From positions 1 through 64,000 of the forward strand of contig NZ_PDOF01000003.1 in assembly GCF_003226345.1 (NCBI RefSeq): a stretch of 64,000 nucleotides of DNA, read 5' to 3'. The stretch comes from Alteribacter lacisalsi. Its GTDB lineage: Bacteria > Bacillota > Bacilli > Bacillales > Salisediminibacteriaceae. This document shows positions 16,674-27,542 of the stretch, piece after piece. A program made the translations under genes and the position numbers. The stretch's first letter is position 1; each line of letters begins with the position of its first letter. The notes under the pieces were generated by a model. The model ran no database searches and had not been told where the DNA came from. It worked only from the letters and a program-made list of their open reading frames with translations.

Positions 16674-17768
16674 ATGTCAATCTTATTAATGGATGAACAG
16701 CTGAAAGATATTCAGACAAAGGTCGAAAACGGTGAGCGTCTGACCATTGAAGACGGCCTGAAGTTATATGAAACAGATGACTTTCTCGGGGTAGCCCAGC
16801 TCGCAAACATGGTAAACGAGCGTAAAAACGGCAAAAACGTTTACTTTATTGAGAATATGTATATTAACCCGACAAACGTGTGCGAAGCAAGCTGTGCATT
16901 CTGCGGCTTCAAAAGAAAGCCTGGCGAAGAAGGCGCATACACAATGCACGAAGAGGAACTTCTGAAGTATGTGGAAGACCGGTGGAATGATAACATCCGT
17001 GAATTCCACATTGTAGGCGGACACAACAATGAAGTCCCATTCGACTATTACCTGGATACGATTCGTACTCTGAAAAAGCATTATCCGCAATGTACAGTAA
17101 AAGCATACACAGGGGCGGAAATCGAATTCTTTGCCCGAATTTCCGGTCTTACGATGAAAGAAGTTCTCGAAGAGCTGGTCAAAGCAGGTCTCGATACTCT
17201 TCCAGGGGGCGGAGCCGAAATTCTCACTGAGCGTTACCGTGCGAAAATGAGTCCTGAAAAAGCCTCTACCGACGAATGGCTGTACGCGCACGAGCTTGCT
17301 CATGAGCTTGGACTTAAAACACACGCTACGATGCTGTACGGCTCAATTGAAACGAAGGAAGAGCGTCTCATTCACATGGACCGCCTTCGTCAGCTTCAGG
17401 ACAAAACAAACGGCTTTATGGTATTTATTCCGCTTGCCATGCAGCCGAAAAGTGTCAACGCCAGCCTGACCCGCAGAACAACGGCTTATGACGATCTGCG
17501 CACCATTGCCATCAGCCGTCTGATGCTCGATAACTTTGATCACATTAAAGCGTACTGGATCAATATTGGACCTCAGCTTACACAAATGGCTTTGAGCTTC
17601 GGTTCCTCCGACATTCACGGGACGTTGATCGAAGAGCGTATTTCCCATGCAGCAGGAGCACTGACCTCCCAGGGGCTCACCCGAAAAGAGCTTGTGCACA
17701 TGATTAAAGGTGCAAACAAAAAGCCTGTTGAACGAGATACGTTTTACAACGTCATAAAAGAATACTAA
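16674..17768 (+). CDS. mqnE: Aminofutalosine synthase MqnE (radical SAM)
   Basis: A 364-aa radical SAM enzyme with the cluster motif CxxxCxxC at Cys70-Cys74-Cys77 (VCEASCAFCGF) and the family-typical C-terminus KPVERDTFYN. MqnE joins 3-[(1-carboxyvinyl)oxy]benzoate to the adenosyl radical to make aminofutalosine, the committed step of the futalosine menaquinone route. It could be confused with MqnC, but the C-terminal motif fits MqnE. The ATG at 16674 with GGGGGAA 6 nt upstream is preferred over the ATG at 16656. It stands alone with its own terminator; other mqn genes would have to be elsewhere. Confidence 0.85.
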   Translation: MSILLMDEQLKDIQTKVENGERLTIEDGLKLYETDDFLGVAQLANMVNERKNGKNVYFIENMYINPTNVCEASCAFCGFKRKPGEEGAYTMHEEELLKYVEDRWNDNIREFHIVGGHNNEVPFDYYLDTIRTLKKHYPQCTVKAYTGAEIEFFARISGLTMKEVLEELVKAGLDTLPGGGAEILTERYRAKMSPEKASTDEWLYAHELAHELGLKTHATMLYGSIETKEERLIHMDRLRQLQDKTNGFMVFIPLAMQPKSVNASLTRRTTAYDDLRTIAISRLMLDNFDHIKAYWINIGPQLTQMALSFGSSDIHGTLIEERISHAAGALTSQGLTRKELVHMIKGANKKPVERDTFYNVIKEY

Positions 17769-17796
17769 GACTGGGATTTAACTCAGCTGAATAGAA

Positions 17797-17828
17797 GGGC
17801 CCTCACTGTTGGTGAGGGCCTTTACTTG
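17797..17828 (+). terminator. mqnE terminator
   Basis: Stem GGCCCTCAC / TGTT / GGTGAGGGCC is followed by TTTACTT. Confidence 0.85.
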
Positions 17829-17867
17829 TATAAAATTGTAATGTGGTTTCTTAATATCTTCGCACAC

Positions 17868-18842
17868 CTAAGCAAGAAGCATTTTCAATAGTGCTTTTTG
17901 GGCATGGAGCCTGTTTTCTGCCTCTTCAAACACGGAGGAATGAGGGCCATCGATAATACCGGCTGTTACTTCTTCTCCCCGATGGGCAGGCAGGCAGTGG
18001 AGAAACATGTAATCAGAATCAGCCAGCTCACACAGCGCTTCATTCACCTGGTAGGACTTAAAGGCAGCGAGGCGTTTTTTTGTTTCATTCTCCTGTCCCA
18101 TACTCGTCCATACGTCTGTTACGACAACATCAGCAGAGACTGCCGCTTCTTCCGGGCTGTACGTAAATGAGATGCTGCTCCCCTTTTGTTCCGCAGCCGT
18201 TCTTGCCTGATGATAAAGATCCGGATCAGGTTCAAATCCGTGCGGACTTGCCACAGTCATATCCATCCCCGTCATCGCTGCCCCCTGCAGAAGTGAATGG
18301 GCAATATTGTTATTTCCATCCCCGATAAAACAGAGTTTCAGCCCTTCAAGCTTTCCTTTTCTCTCGAAAATTGTCATTAAATCCGCAAGCACCTGTGCGG
18401 GATGGTGAAGATCTGTGAGACCGTTTATAACAGGAACGGAAGCCTCCTCAGCAAGCTCCTCAATCGTTTCATGGGCAAAAGTCCGGATCATAATACCATC
18501 AACATAACCGGACAAAACTTTTGCAGTATCAGAGATAGACTCCCCGCGACCGAGCTGAATATCCTTTGAATTGAGGAAAATGGCATGGCCTCCAAGCTGG
18601 ATCATGCCCATTTCAAAACTGATTCTCGTTCTCGTTGATGCTTTTTCAAAAATCATGGCAAGGGACTTTCCCTTCGCGTACTCATGGGGAATGCCCATTT
18701 TCTGCTTACTTTTCAGATCAATCGCTTCTTCAAGAAGAGATAGAAGCTGCTCTTCTCCGAGATCAGCCAGTGTAAGGAAATCCTGCTTTTTCTTCAGTGA
18801 ACTTGCGTTTTTGGATTTCTGCTGCGTGTTCATTAACGACAT
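17868..18842 (-). CDS. argF: Ornithine carbamoyltransferase
   Basis: A 324-aa enzyme that makes citrulline from ornithine and carbamoyl phosphate. It has the carbamoyl-phosphate motif STRTR (about residues 60-64), HPAQVLAD, and the HCLPAHRG catalytic Cys motif near the C-terminus. GGAGTGA precedes the ATG by 5 nt. The start overlaps the carB stop by 10 bp, which indicates translational coupling at the end of the argCJBD-carAB-argF operon. An N-terminal extension of about 20 residues rich in Lys/Ser precedes the core. Confidence 0.95.
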   Translation of the reverse strand: MSLMNTQQKSKNASSLKKKQDFLTLADLGEEQLLSLLEEAIDLKSKQKMGIPHEYAKGKSLAMIFEKASTRTRISFEMGMIQLGGHAIFLNSKDIQLGRGESISDTAKVLSGYVDGIMIRTFAHETIEELAEEASVPVINGLTDLHHPAQVLADLMTIFERKGKLEGLKLCFIGDGNNNIAHSLLQGAAMTGMDMTVASPHGFEPDPDLYHQARTAAEQKGSSISFTYSPEEAAVSADVVVTDVWTSMGQENETKKRLAAFKSYQVNEALCELADSDYMFLHCLPAHRGEEVTAGIIDGPHSSVFEEAENRLHAQKALLKMLLA

Positions 18843-21800
18843 GCAATCACTCCGTTCTGTTTTCTAGTATGATCCCGGTATTCTTTCAACCGGCGCGCCT
18901 TTGGCTGCACGTTGTTATGCACTGGGGAAAACTGATGCCAGAATCGGGCAGTGTCAAGACTCGTAAAGCAGGGAACACCGTACTTTACAGCGATTGCCCT
19001 CAGTGCATGGCCGAATGTGTCACGATTTCGTCCTTTTGAGGGAATGCAGATGACGGCATCGGGCGGTTCTGCTTTGAACAACCGGTCGAGACCTTCAGGA
19101 TCCTTTGGTACCGTTGTCGTATCAATCACCGCCTCAGAAAAGGCTCCGGCTGTCCCTTTTGTAGCCATGATCTTCCAACCCTTTTCACTTACAAAATTCA
19201 TCAGTTCCACAGCTTCCTTCTTCGCCCCGTCTGCAGCGGAACAGAGAATTAAAGGACGAACAGGCGAGTCGTGATTGTGTGGGGACCATACCTTTACAGC
19301 AGCTTCCTCCAAAGAAACACCGCACCCCAGAATTTCCCCTGTTGATTTCATATCCGGCCCCATTACATGGTCCGCACCAGGCAGACTGGAAGCTGAAAAT
19401 ACCGGCGCTTTCACCGTATAAAAGCCCGGCTCCTCCATTAAGCCTTCTGCACTGGTCACATCATTGAGTGTGTCGCCTAGCTGAATTCGTGCTGCCCATT
19501 CGATCATTGTAACACCGGTCACCTTCCCCATAATCGGAACCGTACGGGAGGCTCTTGGATTCACTTCCAGCACATACACTGTACCTTTATGAAGAACAAA
19601 TTGAATGTTCATCATCCCTTTTACCGGTGCATAGTGGGCAATTTTTTCAGCATAGAGCACCATCGTTTCTTTTTCAGCTTCAGTCAGGTTTATGGGAGGA
19701 AACAATGCTGTACTGTCACCTGAATGCACTCCGGCACGTTCGACATGCTCAAAAATGCCCGGAATAACAATGGAGGTTCCGTCACTGATCACATCCATTT
19801 CACATTCCCGTCCCGGAAGATAGGAGTCCAGAAGAAGCGGCCATGTTCGTCTGTCCTCCACTTTCGTGAACTTTTCCACATATTGCTGAAGCTCTTCAGG
19901 TGAGCTGCAGACCTGCATATTTTCGCCGCCGATGACGTAGGACGGTCTGACGAGAACAGGGTATCCGGTCCGCTCTGCTTTTTCATACAGTTGTGCACGC
20001 TGGTGTACTGTCTCGCCCGGTATGTGCGGAATTTGAAGGTCATTAAGCAGTGTGTAAAATGCTTCCCGGTCTTCGAGCCTGTCAATGGCCTCAAGTGACG
20101 TACCCAGAATAGTAATCCCTTCGGCCGCCAGTGCTTCTGCTGTGTTAATCGCCGTCTGCCCACCGAACTGCACGAGAACACCATTGACTTTCTCTTTCTT
20201 TGCCACCGCGAGAATATCCTCTACAGCAAGCGGTTCAAAGTACAGACGATCTGCAGCAGAATAATCGGTACTCACAGTTTCCGGATTATTGTTCATCACA
20301 ACGGCTTCATAGCCTTTTTCCTTTACAGCCTTCGCTGCCTGAACTGAACAGTAGTCAAACTCAATTCCCTGGCCGATCCGGATTGGGCCTGATCCGACGA
20401 CCAGAATTTTTTCAGACACGGAGTCAGTTACCTCGTCCTCCCCATGCCAGGTAGAGTAGAAATAAGGCGTTACGGCATCAAACTCCGCCGCACAAGTATC
20501 CACCAGTTTAAAACCGCGGTGCATCCCTGCTGATTCCAGCTTCCTTCTTACTTGCTTTTCATTTGTATCAGCTAACTCAGCAATTCTTCGGTCGCTGATG
20601 TTCAGCATTTTTGCCTTTTTTAAAATGCTGTCGGGAAGTCGGGCCCATGAATAGGCCGCAATGTCATTTTCACAGTCCACAATGTTTTTGATTTTCATTA
20701 AAAACCAGCGGGTGATTTCGGTCAGTTCTGCCGCCACATGCACCGTCCAGCCTCGTTTAAAGGCTTCGGCAATCGCATAGATGCGAAGATCAGTCGGGTT
20801 TTTCAGTTCTTCTGCAAGCTCCTCCTCTGTCATACTGCTGCAGACAGGATGGTAAAGGCTGTACGTGCCGTTTTCCATCGAACGGAGTGCTTTATTTAAA
20901 GCGCCTTCGAACGAGCGATCAATCGCCATTACCTCCCCGGTTGCTTTCATCTGGGTGCCTAGCTTTCTGTCCGAATCCGGAAATTTGTCCGAAGGAAAGC
21001 GCGGAAGCTTCACGATGGTGTAATCCAGTGCAGGCTCAAAAGAGGCGAACGTGTTGCCGGTAATCGGATTGATAATTTCATCCAGATGGTACCCGACAGC
21101 ACATTTTGCCGCTATTCTGGCAATCGGATAGCCTGTAGCTTTTGAAGCCAGTGCCGATGAGCGGCTGACACGTGGATTCACTTCGATGATGCAGTACTCA
21201 CCCGAGTCTGGATGAACGGCAAACTGAACGTTGCATCCGCCGGTCACTTCCAGCGCGCGTACGATTTTAATGGAAGAATCCCTCAGCTTCTGGTACACCA
21301 CATCAGACAGGGTCTGTGATGGTGCGGTAACAATCGAATCTCCTGTATGAACACCGACCGGATCCATATTTTCCATGTTGCATACAATCGTGCACGTGTC
21401 GTTTTCATCACGCATCACTTCATATTCAACTTCCTTCCAGCCTTTGATGCTTTTCTCTGCGAGTACCTGATGGATCGGACTCATGGAAAGACCACGCTGA
21501 AGCACAGATTCAAATCCGGTTAAATCTTCTGCAAAACCGCCTCCTGACCCTCCGAGTGTATAGGCAGGACGGATAATGACAGGGAATCCTGCCTCCTTTA
21601 CAAATTCCAGTCCTTGATCGAGGCTTTCCACTGTCTTTGATTCAGGGACAGGTTCTCCGATTTCATGCATCAGGCTTCTGAAGAGCTCACGATCCTCTCC
21701 TTTTCTGATCGATTCCGCAGCGGTACCGAGCAGCTCAACTCCGTATTTATTTAAGATGCCTTCATCATGGAGTGCTATAGTCAGATTGAGCCCGGTCTGG

Positions 21801-22075
21801 CCTCCCAGGGTTCCAATCATACCGTCCGGTTTTTCTTTTTCCAGGATGGCCTCAACTGTTTCTGTTGTCAGCGGCTCAATATAGACGTGATCGGCTATTG
21901 ATTCATCTGTCATAATCGTGGCAGGGTTGCTGTTCAAAAGGACAACCTCGATCCCTTCCTCTTTCAGTGACAGGCAGGCCTGTGTACCGGCATAGTCAAA
22001 TTCCGCCGCCTGACCGATCACAATGGGTCCTGAACCGATCACCAGAACCTTTTTGATGTCCTTACGCTTTGGCAT
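18833..22075 (-). CDS. carB: Carbamoyl-phosphate synthase large subunit (arginine operon)
   Basis: A 1080-aa protein with two homologous ATP-grasp halves. The first begins [21 protein letters not shown], the second [19 protein letters not shown] around residue 560; an MGS-like regulatory domain ends the chain. It uses bicarbonate, ATP and CarA-derived ammonia to make carbamoyl phosphate. Its position in an arginine operon marks it as the arginine-specific copy; a pyrimidine copy (pyrAB) would be expected elsewhere. AGGAGGG precedes the ATG, which overlaps carA by 14 bp. Confidence 0.95.
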   Translation of the reverse strand: MPKRKDIKKVLVIGSGPIVIGQAAEFDYAGTQACLSLKEEGIEVVLLNSNPATIMTDESIADHVYIEPLTTETVEAILEKEKPDGMIGTLGGQTGLNLTIALHDEGILNKYGVELLGTAAESIRKGEDRELFRSLMHEIGEPVPESKTVESLDQGLEFVKEAGFPVIIRPAYTLGGSGGGFAEDLTGFESVLQRGLSMSPIHQVLAEKSIKGWKEVEYEVMRDENDTCTIVCNMENMDPVGVHTGDSIVTAPSQTLSDVVYQKLRDSSIKIVRALEVTGGCNVQFAVHPDSGEYCIIEVNPRVSRSSALASKATGYPIARIAAKCAVGYHLDEIINPITGNTFASFEPALDYTIVKLPRFPSDKFPDSDRKLGTQMKATGEVMAIDRSFEGALNKALRSMENGTYSLYHPVCSSMTEEELAEELKNPTDLRIYAIAEAFKRGWTVHVAAELTEITRWFLMKIKNIVDCENDIAAYSWARLPDSILKKAKMLNISDRRIAELADTNEKQVRRKLESAGMHRGFKLVDTCAAEFDAVTPYFYSTWHGEDEVTDSVSEKILVVGSGPIRIGQGIEFDYCSVQAAKAVKEKGYEAVVMNNNPETVSTDYSAADRLYFEPLAVEDILAVAKKEKVNGVLVQFGGQTAINTAEALAAEGITILGTSLEAIDRLEDREAFYTLLNDLQIPHIPGETVHQRAQLYEKAERTGYPVLVRPSYVIGGENMQVCSSPEELQQYVEKFTKVEDRRTWPLLLDSYLPGRECEMDVISDGTSIVIPGIFEHVERAGVHSGDSTALFPPINLTEAEKETMVLYAEKIAHYAPVKGMMNIQFVLHKGTVYVLEVNPRASRTVPIMGKVTGVTMIEWAARIQLGDTLNDVTSAEGLMEEPGFYTVKAPVFSASSLPGADHVMGPDMKSTGEILGCGVSLEEAAVKVWSPHNHDSPVRPLILCSAADGAKKEAVELMNFVSEKGWKIMATKGTAGAFSEAVIDTTTVPKDPEGLDRLFKAEPPDAVICIPSKGRNRDTFGHALRAIAVKYGVPCFTSLDTARFWHQFSPVHNNVQPKARRLKEYRDHTRKQNGVIACR

Positions 22076-23132
22076 ACCGGGTCCCTCCTGACTGTGTCAT
22101 CTGGTCCACAAATTCGTCGAAGAGATAGTCCGTGTCACTTGGACCGGGGTGCGCTTCAGGATGAAACTGAACCGAGGATATCGGCAGACCGCTGTGACTG
22201 AGCCCCTCGACTGTACCGTCATTCACATTACGGAAGGTGACAACCATCCCATTTTTTGCAAGATTGTCTTCTGTGACCACATATCCGTGGTTCTGGGAGG
22301 TGATATGGACTTTGCCTGTAAGCATCTCTTTTACAGGATGGTTGCTTCCTCTGTGCCCGTTCTGCTGCTTTTTTGTCCCTCCTCCGAAAGCCAGTGCCAG
22401 CAGTTGATGACCGAGACAGATACCAAATGCCGGCCACATCTTCGCCAGGCGTCTGATCTTCATAAACTCACCTGCAAGATCAGCCGGATCTCCCGGTCCG
22501 TTGCTGAAGAGAATACCATCAGGTGAAAGTGCCTGGATCTGGTCATACGAAAACGTATAGGGAACTGCGGTAACAGCGCATCCCCGCTTTAACAGCGCAT
22601 GGAGGATGGACTTTTTATAACCGTAATCCACGAGAATCACATGGGGACCGTCATTTGAATAATGTGCAGGTGTTTTAACACTCACCTGTTCCACGAGCAG
22701 TTCTTTTGTCTCCTCTTTCCATCCCGGCGCTTCAGGATCTGACGTAATGCACCCTTTGACGGTCGGGTATTTCCGTATTGTTTTCACGAGAGCACGGGTA
22801 TCGATCCCATTCAGCCCTGGAACGCCTGCTTCCTTAAGCTGCTCAGAAAAACTCCTGGAACCGGTTTCGCCCCCGTCCTCCCAGGTTTCACCCACGATGA
22901 CACCGGCTACAGCTGTATCCAGGCTTTCGTTATCTTCCCTGTTCACACCATAATTGCCGATGAGAGGGTAGCAGAATACCAGAATTTGGCCGGCGTAGGA
23001 GGGATCAGTACTCATTTCCTGATAACCTGTCATGCTCGTTGTAAATACGACTTCCCCTGATGCAGGGAGAGACGCACCAATCATTTCTCCTTCAAAACTG
23101 TCCCCTGTATCAAGCTTTAAGTACGCTTTCAT
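22062..23132 (-). CDS. carA: Carbamoyl-phosphate synthase small (glutaminase) subunit
   Basis: A 356-aa protein. The N-terminal CPSase small-chain domain is followed by a class I glutamine amidotransferase with nucleophile Cys239 (AFGICLGHQ) and catalytic His/Glu in [10 protein letters not shown]. It hydrolyses glutamine and channels ammonia to CarB. The start overlaps the argD stop by 4 bp (ATGA). Confidence 0.95.
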   Translation of the reverse strand: MKAYLKLDTGDSFEGEMIGASLPASGEVVFTTSMTGYQEMSTDPSYAGQILVFCYPLIGNYGVNREDNESLDTAVAGVIVGETWEDGGETGSRSFSEQLKEAGVPGLNGIDTRALVKTIRKYPTVKGCITSDPEAPGWKEETKELLVEQVSVKTPAHYSNDGPHVILVDYGYKKSILHALLKRGCAVTAVPYTFSYDQIQALSPDGILFSNGPGDPADLAGEFMKIRRLAKMWPAFGICLGHQLLALAFGGGTKKQQNGHRGSNHPVKEMLTGKVHITSQNHGYVVTEDNLAKNGMVVTFRNVNDGTVEGLSHSGLPISSVQFHPEAHPGPSDTDYLFDEFVDQMTQSGGTRYAKA

Positions 23133-24322
23133 CCTGATGTCTCCTTCCGTCTCTCAAAGATGGTCTGCAGAATATTAACCGCCTTCGCTGCCTCTTCTTG
23201 TGACACGGTCAGGGGAGGCAGAAGCCGTATCACATTTTTTCCTGCTGTAAGGATAAGCAGGCCCTCTTGTCTTGCTTCACGTACCACTTCAGCAGCTTCT
23301 CCGTTCAATTCCATTCCAAGAAGAAGTCCTTTGCCCCTGACTTCTCTGATTTCCCCGAACTCTCCACACCATGCTTCGATGTCGGTTTTAAGCCTTTTTC
23401 CAGCCGTCATGGCCTGCTCCGGTATGCCGTTTCCGGTCATTATTTCAAGCGTTGCGGCCCCTGCTGTGCAGGCAAGCGGGTTCCCCCCGAATGTTGTTCC
23501 GTGGGTACCAGGACCGAACCCGGCGGCCGCCTTGCGGTTCGCCACAACCGCACCGATGGGAAAGCCTGAACCGAGGCCTTTCGCCAGAGTCATGACATCC
23601 GGTGTGATGCCGTATTGTTCATAGGCGAACAATGTTCCGGTTCTTCCCATACCCGTCTGCACCTCATCGACCATTAGAAGGATATTTTCTTTTCGGCACT
23701 TTGCCTGCAGTTCTTTGACCCAGTCTGAATCTGCCGGGCTCACGCCTCCCTCGCCCTGAACCAGTTCCAGAAGTACAGCTGCGGTTTGAGCGCCATCAAT
23801 TTCTTCAAGAGATTCCGGACAGTTAAATGGAAGATGCCTGAACCCTTCCGGAAGCGGGGCAAATCCTTCTTTCACGTGATCCTGCCCGGTGGCAGTGAGC
23901 GTCGCAAGTGTGCGGCCGTGAAAGGAATGGGTAAAGGTAATCACTTCTTTTGAAGCTGCTCCCTTTCTGTTCTCTGCGTATTTCCTCGCAAGTTTTACTG
24001 CTGCTTCATTCGCTTCAGCCCCGCTGTTACAGAAAAATACCTGCTCCCCGAAACTGCGGGCAGTCAAAAGCGCCGCAAGTGTTTCCTGAGCCCGGATGTA
24101 AAACAGATTGGAGCAGTGCCACAGTTCCTCCAGCTGGTGAGATACAGCTGTTTTTACCTCCTCAGGTACGTGGCCGAGATTGCAGGTGCCAATACCCGAG
24201 GTAAAGTCAAGATATTGCTTTCCTTTGTCGTCCCATACGACGCTGCCCTTTCCTCGTACAATTGTGAGAGGAAAACGGTTATACGTGTTCATAAGCGGGT
24301 CTGCCAGTGCTACGTCAGACAT
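23129..24322 (-). CDS. argD: Acetylornithine aminotransferase
   Basis: A 397-aa class III PLP-dependent aminotransferase. The PLP-binding region reads LMVDEVQTGMGRTG, then the Schiff-base Lys in TLAKGLGSGFPIGA (about residue 244). It converts N-acetylglutamate semialdehyde to N-acetylornithine and may also serve in lysine synthesis. AGGAGGTGA precedes the ATG; the start overlaps argB by 8 bp. Confidence 0.95.
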   Translation of the reverse strand: MSDVALADPLMNTYNRFPLTIVRGKGSVVWDDKGKQYLDFTSGIGTCNLGHVPEEVKTAVSHQLEELWHCSNLFYIRAQETLAALLTARSFGEQVFFCNSGAEANEAAVKLARKYAENRKGAASKEVITFTHSFHGRTLATLTATGQDHVKEGFAPLPEGFRHLPFNCPESLEEIDGAQTAAVLLELVQGEGGVSPADSDWVKELQAKCRKENILLMVDEVQTGMGRTGTLFAYEQYGITPDVMTLAKGLGSGFPIGAVVANRKAAAGFGPGTHGTTFGGNPLACTAGAATLEIMTGNGIPEQAMTAGKRLKTDIEAWCGEFGEIREVRGKGLLLGMELNGEAAEVVREARQEGLLILTAGKNVIRLLPPLTVSQEEAAKAVNILQTIFERRKETSG

Positions 24323-25112
24323 TCACCTTCACCTCCTCAGCTGTAATGCGCGTGCCGTTCAATTGGCTATGTTCCAACAGATTTTCCAATGCATCCTGGT
24401 GAAGACCATTAATGATGGAAACCTCAGGCACGCCGTTTTTCAAACCAGCAGCGGCGGCTTTGATCTTCGGAACCATCCCGCCTGTAACCTCACCTGACTC
24501 AATCAGCCCCTCAGCTTCCGAAACGGTCAGATGGCGAAACCAGTCCCGGTCGCCAGAACCGTAAACGCCAGGTACGTTGCTGATAAAACTGAGCGGGGCT
24601 CCGAGAGCTCCAGCCACGGCTGAGGCCGCCGTATCACCGTTTATGTTGTATTTCTGTCCCGTGGCAGGATCAGCACTGACGGGGGAAATAACCGGAATCT
24701 GTCCTCGTGCCGTGATCTGTCTGATTATTTTCGTATTCACGGTTTCGATCCGGCCCACTAAACCGAGTCCGTTCCCGGAAGGTTTCGCTTTCATGAAATA
24801 TCCGTCCACACCGCTCAGTCCGAAAGCATTTCCGCCTGCCAGCTGGATTCGATTCACAAGTTTTTTATTGACCGAACCGCTCAGCACCATTTCCACGATA
24901 TCCATGACGCCTTCCGTTGTTTTTCGGAGCCCGTTCACAAATACTGTTTGAACCCCTGTCTGTTCCAGCAGTTTTGAAATAAGTGGACCGCCACCATGTA
25001 CAATCACAGGGCTGCACAGACCATGATCCCGGTACCGGACGATGTCCGTAAAAAACTGATCCGGTAACTCTTCAAGACTGCTGCCGCCGCATTTAATAAC
25101 GATTTCATTCAT
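24315..25112 (-). CDS. argB: Acetylglutamate kinase
   Basis: A 265-aa amino-acid kinase family enzyme that phosphorylates N-acetylglutamate. The N-terminus VIKCGGSSLEE contains the ATP-binding Lys; VIVHGGGPLISKLLEQ and NINGDTAASAVAGAL are the substrate and nucleotide loops. It lacks the N-terminal helix usual in hexameric, arginine-inhibited forms, which suggests the dimeric type; in an ArgJ recycling pathway the kinase is often insensitive to arginine (inference). It follows argJ by 18 bp. Confidence 0.94.
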   Translation of the reverse strand: MNEIVIKCGGSSLEELPDQFFTDIVRYRDHGLCSPVIVHGGGPLISKLLEQTGVQTVFVNGLRKTTEGVMDIVEMVLSGSVNKKLVNRIQLAGGNAFGLSGVDGYFMKAKPSGNGLGLVGRIETVNTKIIRQITARGQIPVISPVSADPATGQKYNINGDTAASAVAGALGAPLSFISNVPGVYGSGDRDWFRHLTVSEAEGLIESGEVTGGMVPKIKAAAAGLKNGVPEVSIINGLHQDALENLLEHSQLNGTRITAEEVKVNV

Positions 25113-25130
25113 GCTTCTCCTTCACCCTTC

Positions 25131-26354
25131 CTACGTCCGGTACGATGCGTTAATTTTGATATAGTCATACGTCAGGTCACATCCCCAGGCAGTCGCTTCA
25201 GCTTCTCCCTGGCCAAGATCCACAAAAATGCTGACGGTTTCCTGGTTTAAGTACGCGATTCCTTCAATTTCATCAAAAGGAAGCGGCACCCCGTTTTTAA
25301 AAAGAGGAATATGCCCAAGCTTCACACTAATTTTTTCCGGTTCCACGGGCTCACCGCTGTATCCGACAGCACACACAATCCTTCCCCAGTTCGGGTCGGT
25401 ACCGAACACGGCCGTTTTTACGAGATTCGATGAAATAACAGCCTTGGCAACCTTTCCGGCAGCCTCTTCTGTAGCGGCACCGGTTACCGTCGTTTCGATC
25501 AGTCTGGCTGCTCCCTCTCCGTCCCTTGCGATCTGCCTGGCAAGCATGGTGCAGATCTTTTCAAGTGCCTGAGTAAAGGTCTCCCAGTCAGGGTGCTCTT
25601 CTGTGAGCGGACTGTTCCCCGCTTTTCCGTTCGCCATAATCAACACCATATCGTTTGTGCTCGAGTCACCATCAACCGTAATCATGTTAAATGAACGGTT
25701 TACTGCTTCCCTGAGAGCTTTTTGAAGATCCTGCCCGCTGACGTCTGCATCAGTGGTGATAAAGCCCAGCATCGTCGCCATATTCGGGTGGATCATACCG
25801 GATCCTTTAGCCGCTCCGCCGACTGTAATTTTCTTCCCATCTGCCTCAAACTGTACCGCTGCTCTTTTTTGGGATGTATCGGTTGTCTGGATCGCGGTCT
25901 CGAAAAGGTCCGCCCCGTGGCTTTCCGGCTCACCGAATTTTATTAGTCCTTTTTCTATTTTCGATACAGGCAGCTCCGGGCCGATTAAACCGGTTGAGGC
26001 AACACCTGCAAGATGCTCCTTTATCCCAAGCAATCGGGCAAAAGCACTTCTCATCCACCGGGCATCTATCAGCCCCTGCTCTCCTGTACAGGCATTGGCT
26101 ACCCCCGAATTTACCAGCACAGCCTGAAGTTTCTGTTCTACTGCTATACTTTCCTTGGTAATGGACAGTGGTGCTGCCTGAAAACGATTCGTCGTGTAGA
26201 CACCTGCCGAGGATGCCGGTGTGGCAGAAAAGATCCAGCCCAGATCGAGTTTTTTCCTGCGGATTCCGCAGTGGACTCCTCCTGCACTGTAGCCATTTGG
26301 GGACGTTACACATCCGTCGGTTAACACGTTTATTCCGCTTACTGCAGTTGTCAT
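25131..26354 (-). CDS. argJ: Bifunctional ornithine acetyltransferase / N-acetylglutamate synthase
   Basis: A 407-aa Ntn-hydrolase-like enzyme that recycles the acetyl group from acetylornithine to glutamate and can also use acetyl-CoA. The self-cleavage site is in HPNMATMLGF, with nucleophile Thr194, giving alpha and beta chains. GGGAGG precedes the ATG. It is the second gene of the operon. Confidence 0.95.
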   Translation of the reverse strand: MTTAVSGINVLTDGCVTSPNGYSAGGVHCGIRRKKLDLGWIFSATPASSAGVYTTNRFQAAPLSITKESIAVEQKLQAVLVNSGVANACTGEQGLIDARWMRSAFARLLGIKEHLAGVASTGLIGPELPVSKIEKGLIKFGEPESHGADLFETAIQTTDTSQKRAAVQFEADGKKITVGGAAKGSGMIHPNMATMLGFITTDADVSGQDLQKALREAVNRSFNMITVDGDSSTNDMVLIMANGKAGNSPLTEEHPDWETFTQALEKICTMLARQIARDGEGAARLIETTVTGAATEEAAGKVAKAVISSNLVKTAVFGTDPNWGRIVCAVGYSGEPVEPEKISVKLGHIPLFKNGVPLPFDEIEGIAYLNQETVSIFVDLGQGEAEATAWGCDLTYDYIKINASYRT

Positions 26355-26408
26355 GATCTGCCTCCCTTTTGTTTTTCCGCGTGTGCGGGGGAAAAGAGTT
26401 ATCCCGTC

Positions 26409-27446
26409 TTACGGGTAAACAGGTACGTGCATCAGGCCGGTCCGCTCATCCCAGCCGTTCATCACATTCACATTCTGGATTGCCTGGCCTGCTGCTCCTT
26501 TACCAAGATTGTCGATGGCACTGACAATCGTAAGCCTTCCGGTTCGTTCATCAGCATGCAGTCCGATATCACAGAAGTTGCTTCCGTACACGCCTTTTGT
26601 AGAAGGGAATACTTCTTTTTCCATGATTCTTACAAAGGGGTGGCGGCTGTAAAATGTACGGTAATAATCGATCACCTCTTTTGTGTTAACCTGTTCTTCT
26701 AAAGGAAGTGATATGGTGCACATGAGTCCCCGTGTCATGGGAACGAGGTGAGTGGTGAATGAGACTGTCACTTCCATTCCGTGCTCCCGGCTCAAAAACT
26801 GCTCAATCTCGGGGATATGCTGATGTTTGCCCACTTTGTATGCTTTCACATTTTCATTAGCCTCACTGTAATGGGTGTTCAGTGACATCCCCCTGCCCGC
26901 CCCGCTGATCCCCGATTTCCCATCGATCACAATTGATGAGGTACCGCCCCAGCCGTTTTTGATAACCGGAATGAGACCAAGCAGGGCAGCAGTCGGATAA
27001 CAGCCTGGGTTGGCAACGATCGTACTTTCCTGAATTGCCTCCCAATATAGTTCTGTCAAACCGTAGACCGCCTGTTCAGCCAAAGCTTCAGGAGGCGGTG
27101 TCTGGTTATACCACAAGCAGTTCAGTTCCTCTCCCTGCAGTCTGAAATCACCGGAAAGATCGACACATTTAAGTCCCGCCTCTATGCATTCAGGTATGAG
27201 TTCCTTACTCACTCCTGAAGGTGCCGCAAAAAATACCACATCCGCTTCTTTTTCCATTTTATGAATATCATATGCATCCATTGTATAAGAAACAATTCTC
27301 GACAAGTGGGGAAATACCTCTTCAACCTGATCGCCATGATGTGATTTAGAAATCACAGAAACTAATTCGATGTAAGGGTGACGCTGTATTATACGAATTA
27401 ATTCTACTGCTCCGTAACCAGTACCACCTACTACTGCTGCTTTCAT
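26409..27446 (-). CDS. argC: N-acetyl-gamma-glutamyl-phosphate reductase
   Basis: A 345-aa NADPH-dependent reductase. The N-terminal Rossmann motif is VVGGTGYGAVELIR, and the active-site Cys is in VANPGCYPTAALLGL (about residue 149). The ATG at 27446 with GGAGG 8 nt upstream gives the normal family length; the in-frame ATG at 27461 precedes this SD. It is the first gene of the arginine operon, directly behind an ARG-box promoter. Confidence 0.95.
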   Translation of the reverse strand: MKAAVVGGTGYGAVELIRIIQRHPYIELVSVISKSHHGDQVEEVFPHLSRIVSYTMDAYDIHKMEKEADVVFFAAPSGVSKELIPECIEAGLKCVDLSGDFRLQGEELNCLWYNQTPPPEALAEQAVYGLTELYWEAIQESTIVANPGCYPTAALLGLIPVIKNGWGGTSSIVIDGKSGISGAGRGMSLNTHYSEANENVKAYKVGKHQHIPEIEQFLSREHGMEVTVSFTTHLVPMTRGLMCTISLPLEEQVNTKEVIDYYRTFYSRHPFVRIMEKEVFPSTKGVYGSNFCDIGLHADERTGRLTIVSAIDNLGKGAAGQAIQNVNVMNGWDERTGLMHVPVYP

Positions 27447-27478
27447 CCAAAGACCCTCCATTCCCGAATTAATTAATT

Positions 27479-27509
27479 ATTATACTTACTGATTTATTTT
27501 TATTCAATA
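27479..27509 (-). promoter_or_regulatory. Arginine operon promoter with overlapping ARG box
   Basis: On the minus strand: -35 TTGAAT (27507-27502), 17-bp spacer, -10 TATAAT (27484-27479). The -35 and spacer contain ATTGAATAAAAATAAAT, which closely fits the B. subtilis AhrC/ArgR operator half-pattern (ATGAATAAAAATKCAA). Arginine-bound ArgR would block RNA polymerase here. Confidence 0.75.
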
Positions 27510-27542
27510 GCAAATAAAAATTTTTCTTTCCTAAAGTGATGT

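Noticed and set aside
18797-20454. Plus-strand open frames within carB
   Set aside because: carB is a full-length conserved gene on the other strand; the plus frames are short and overlap each other with no SD or family.
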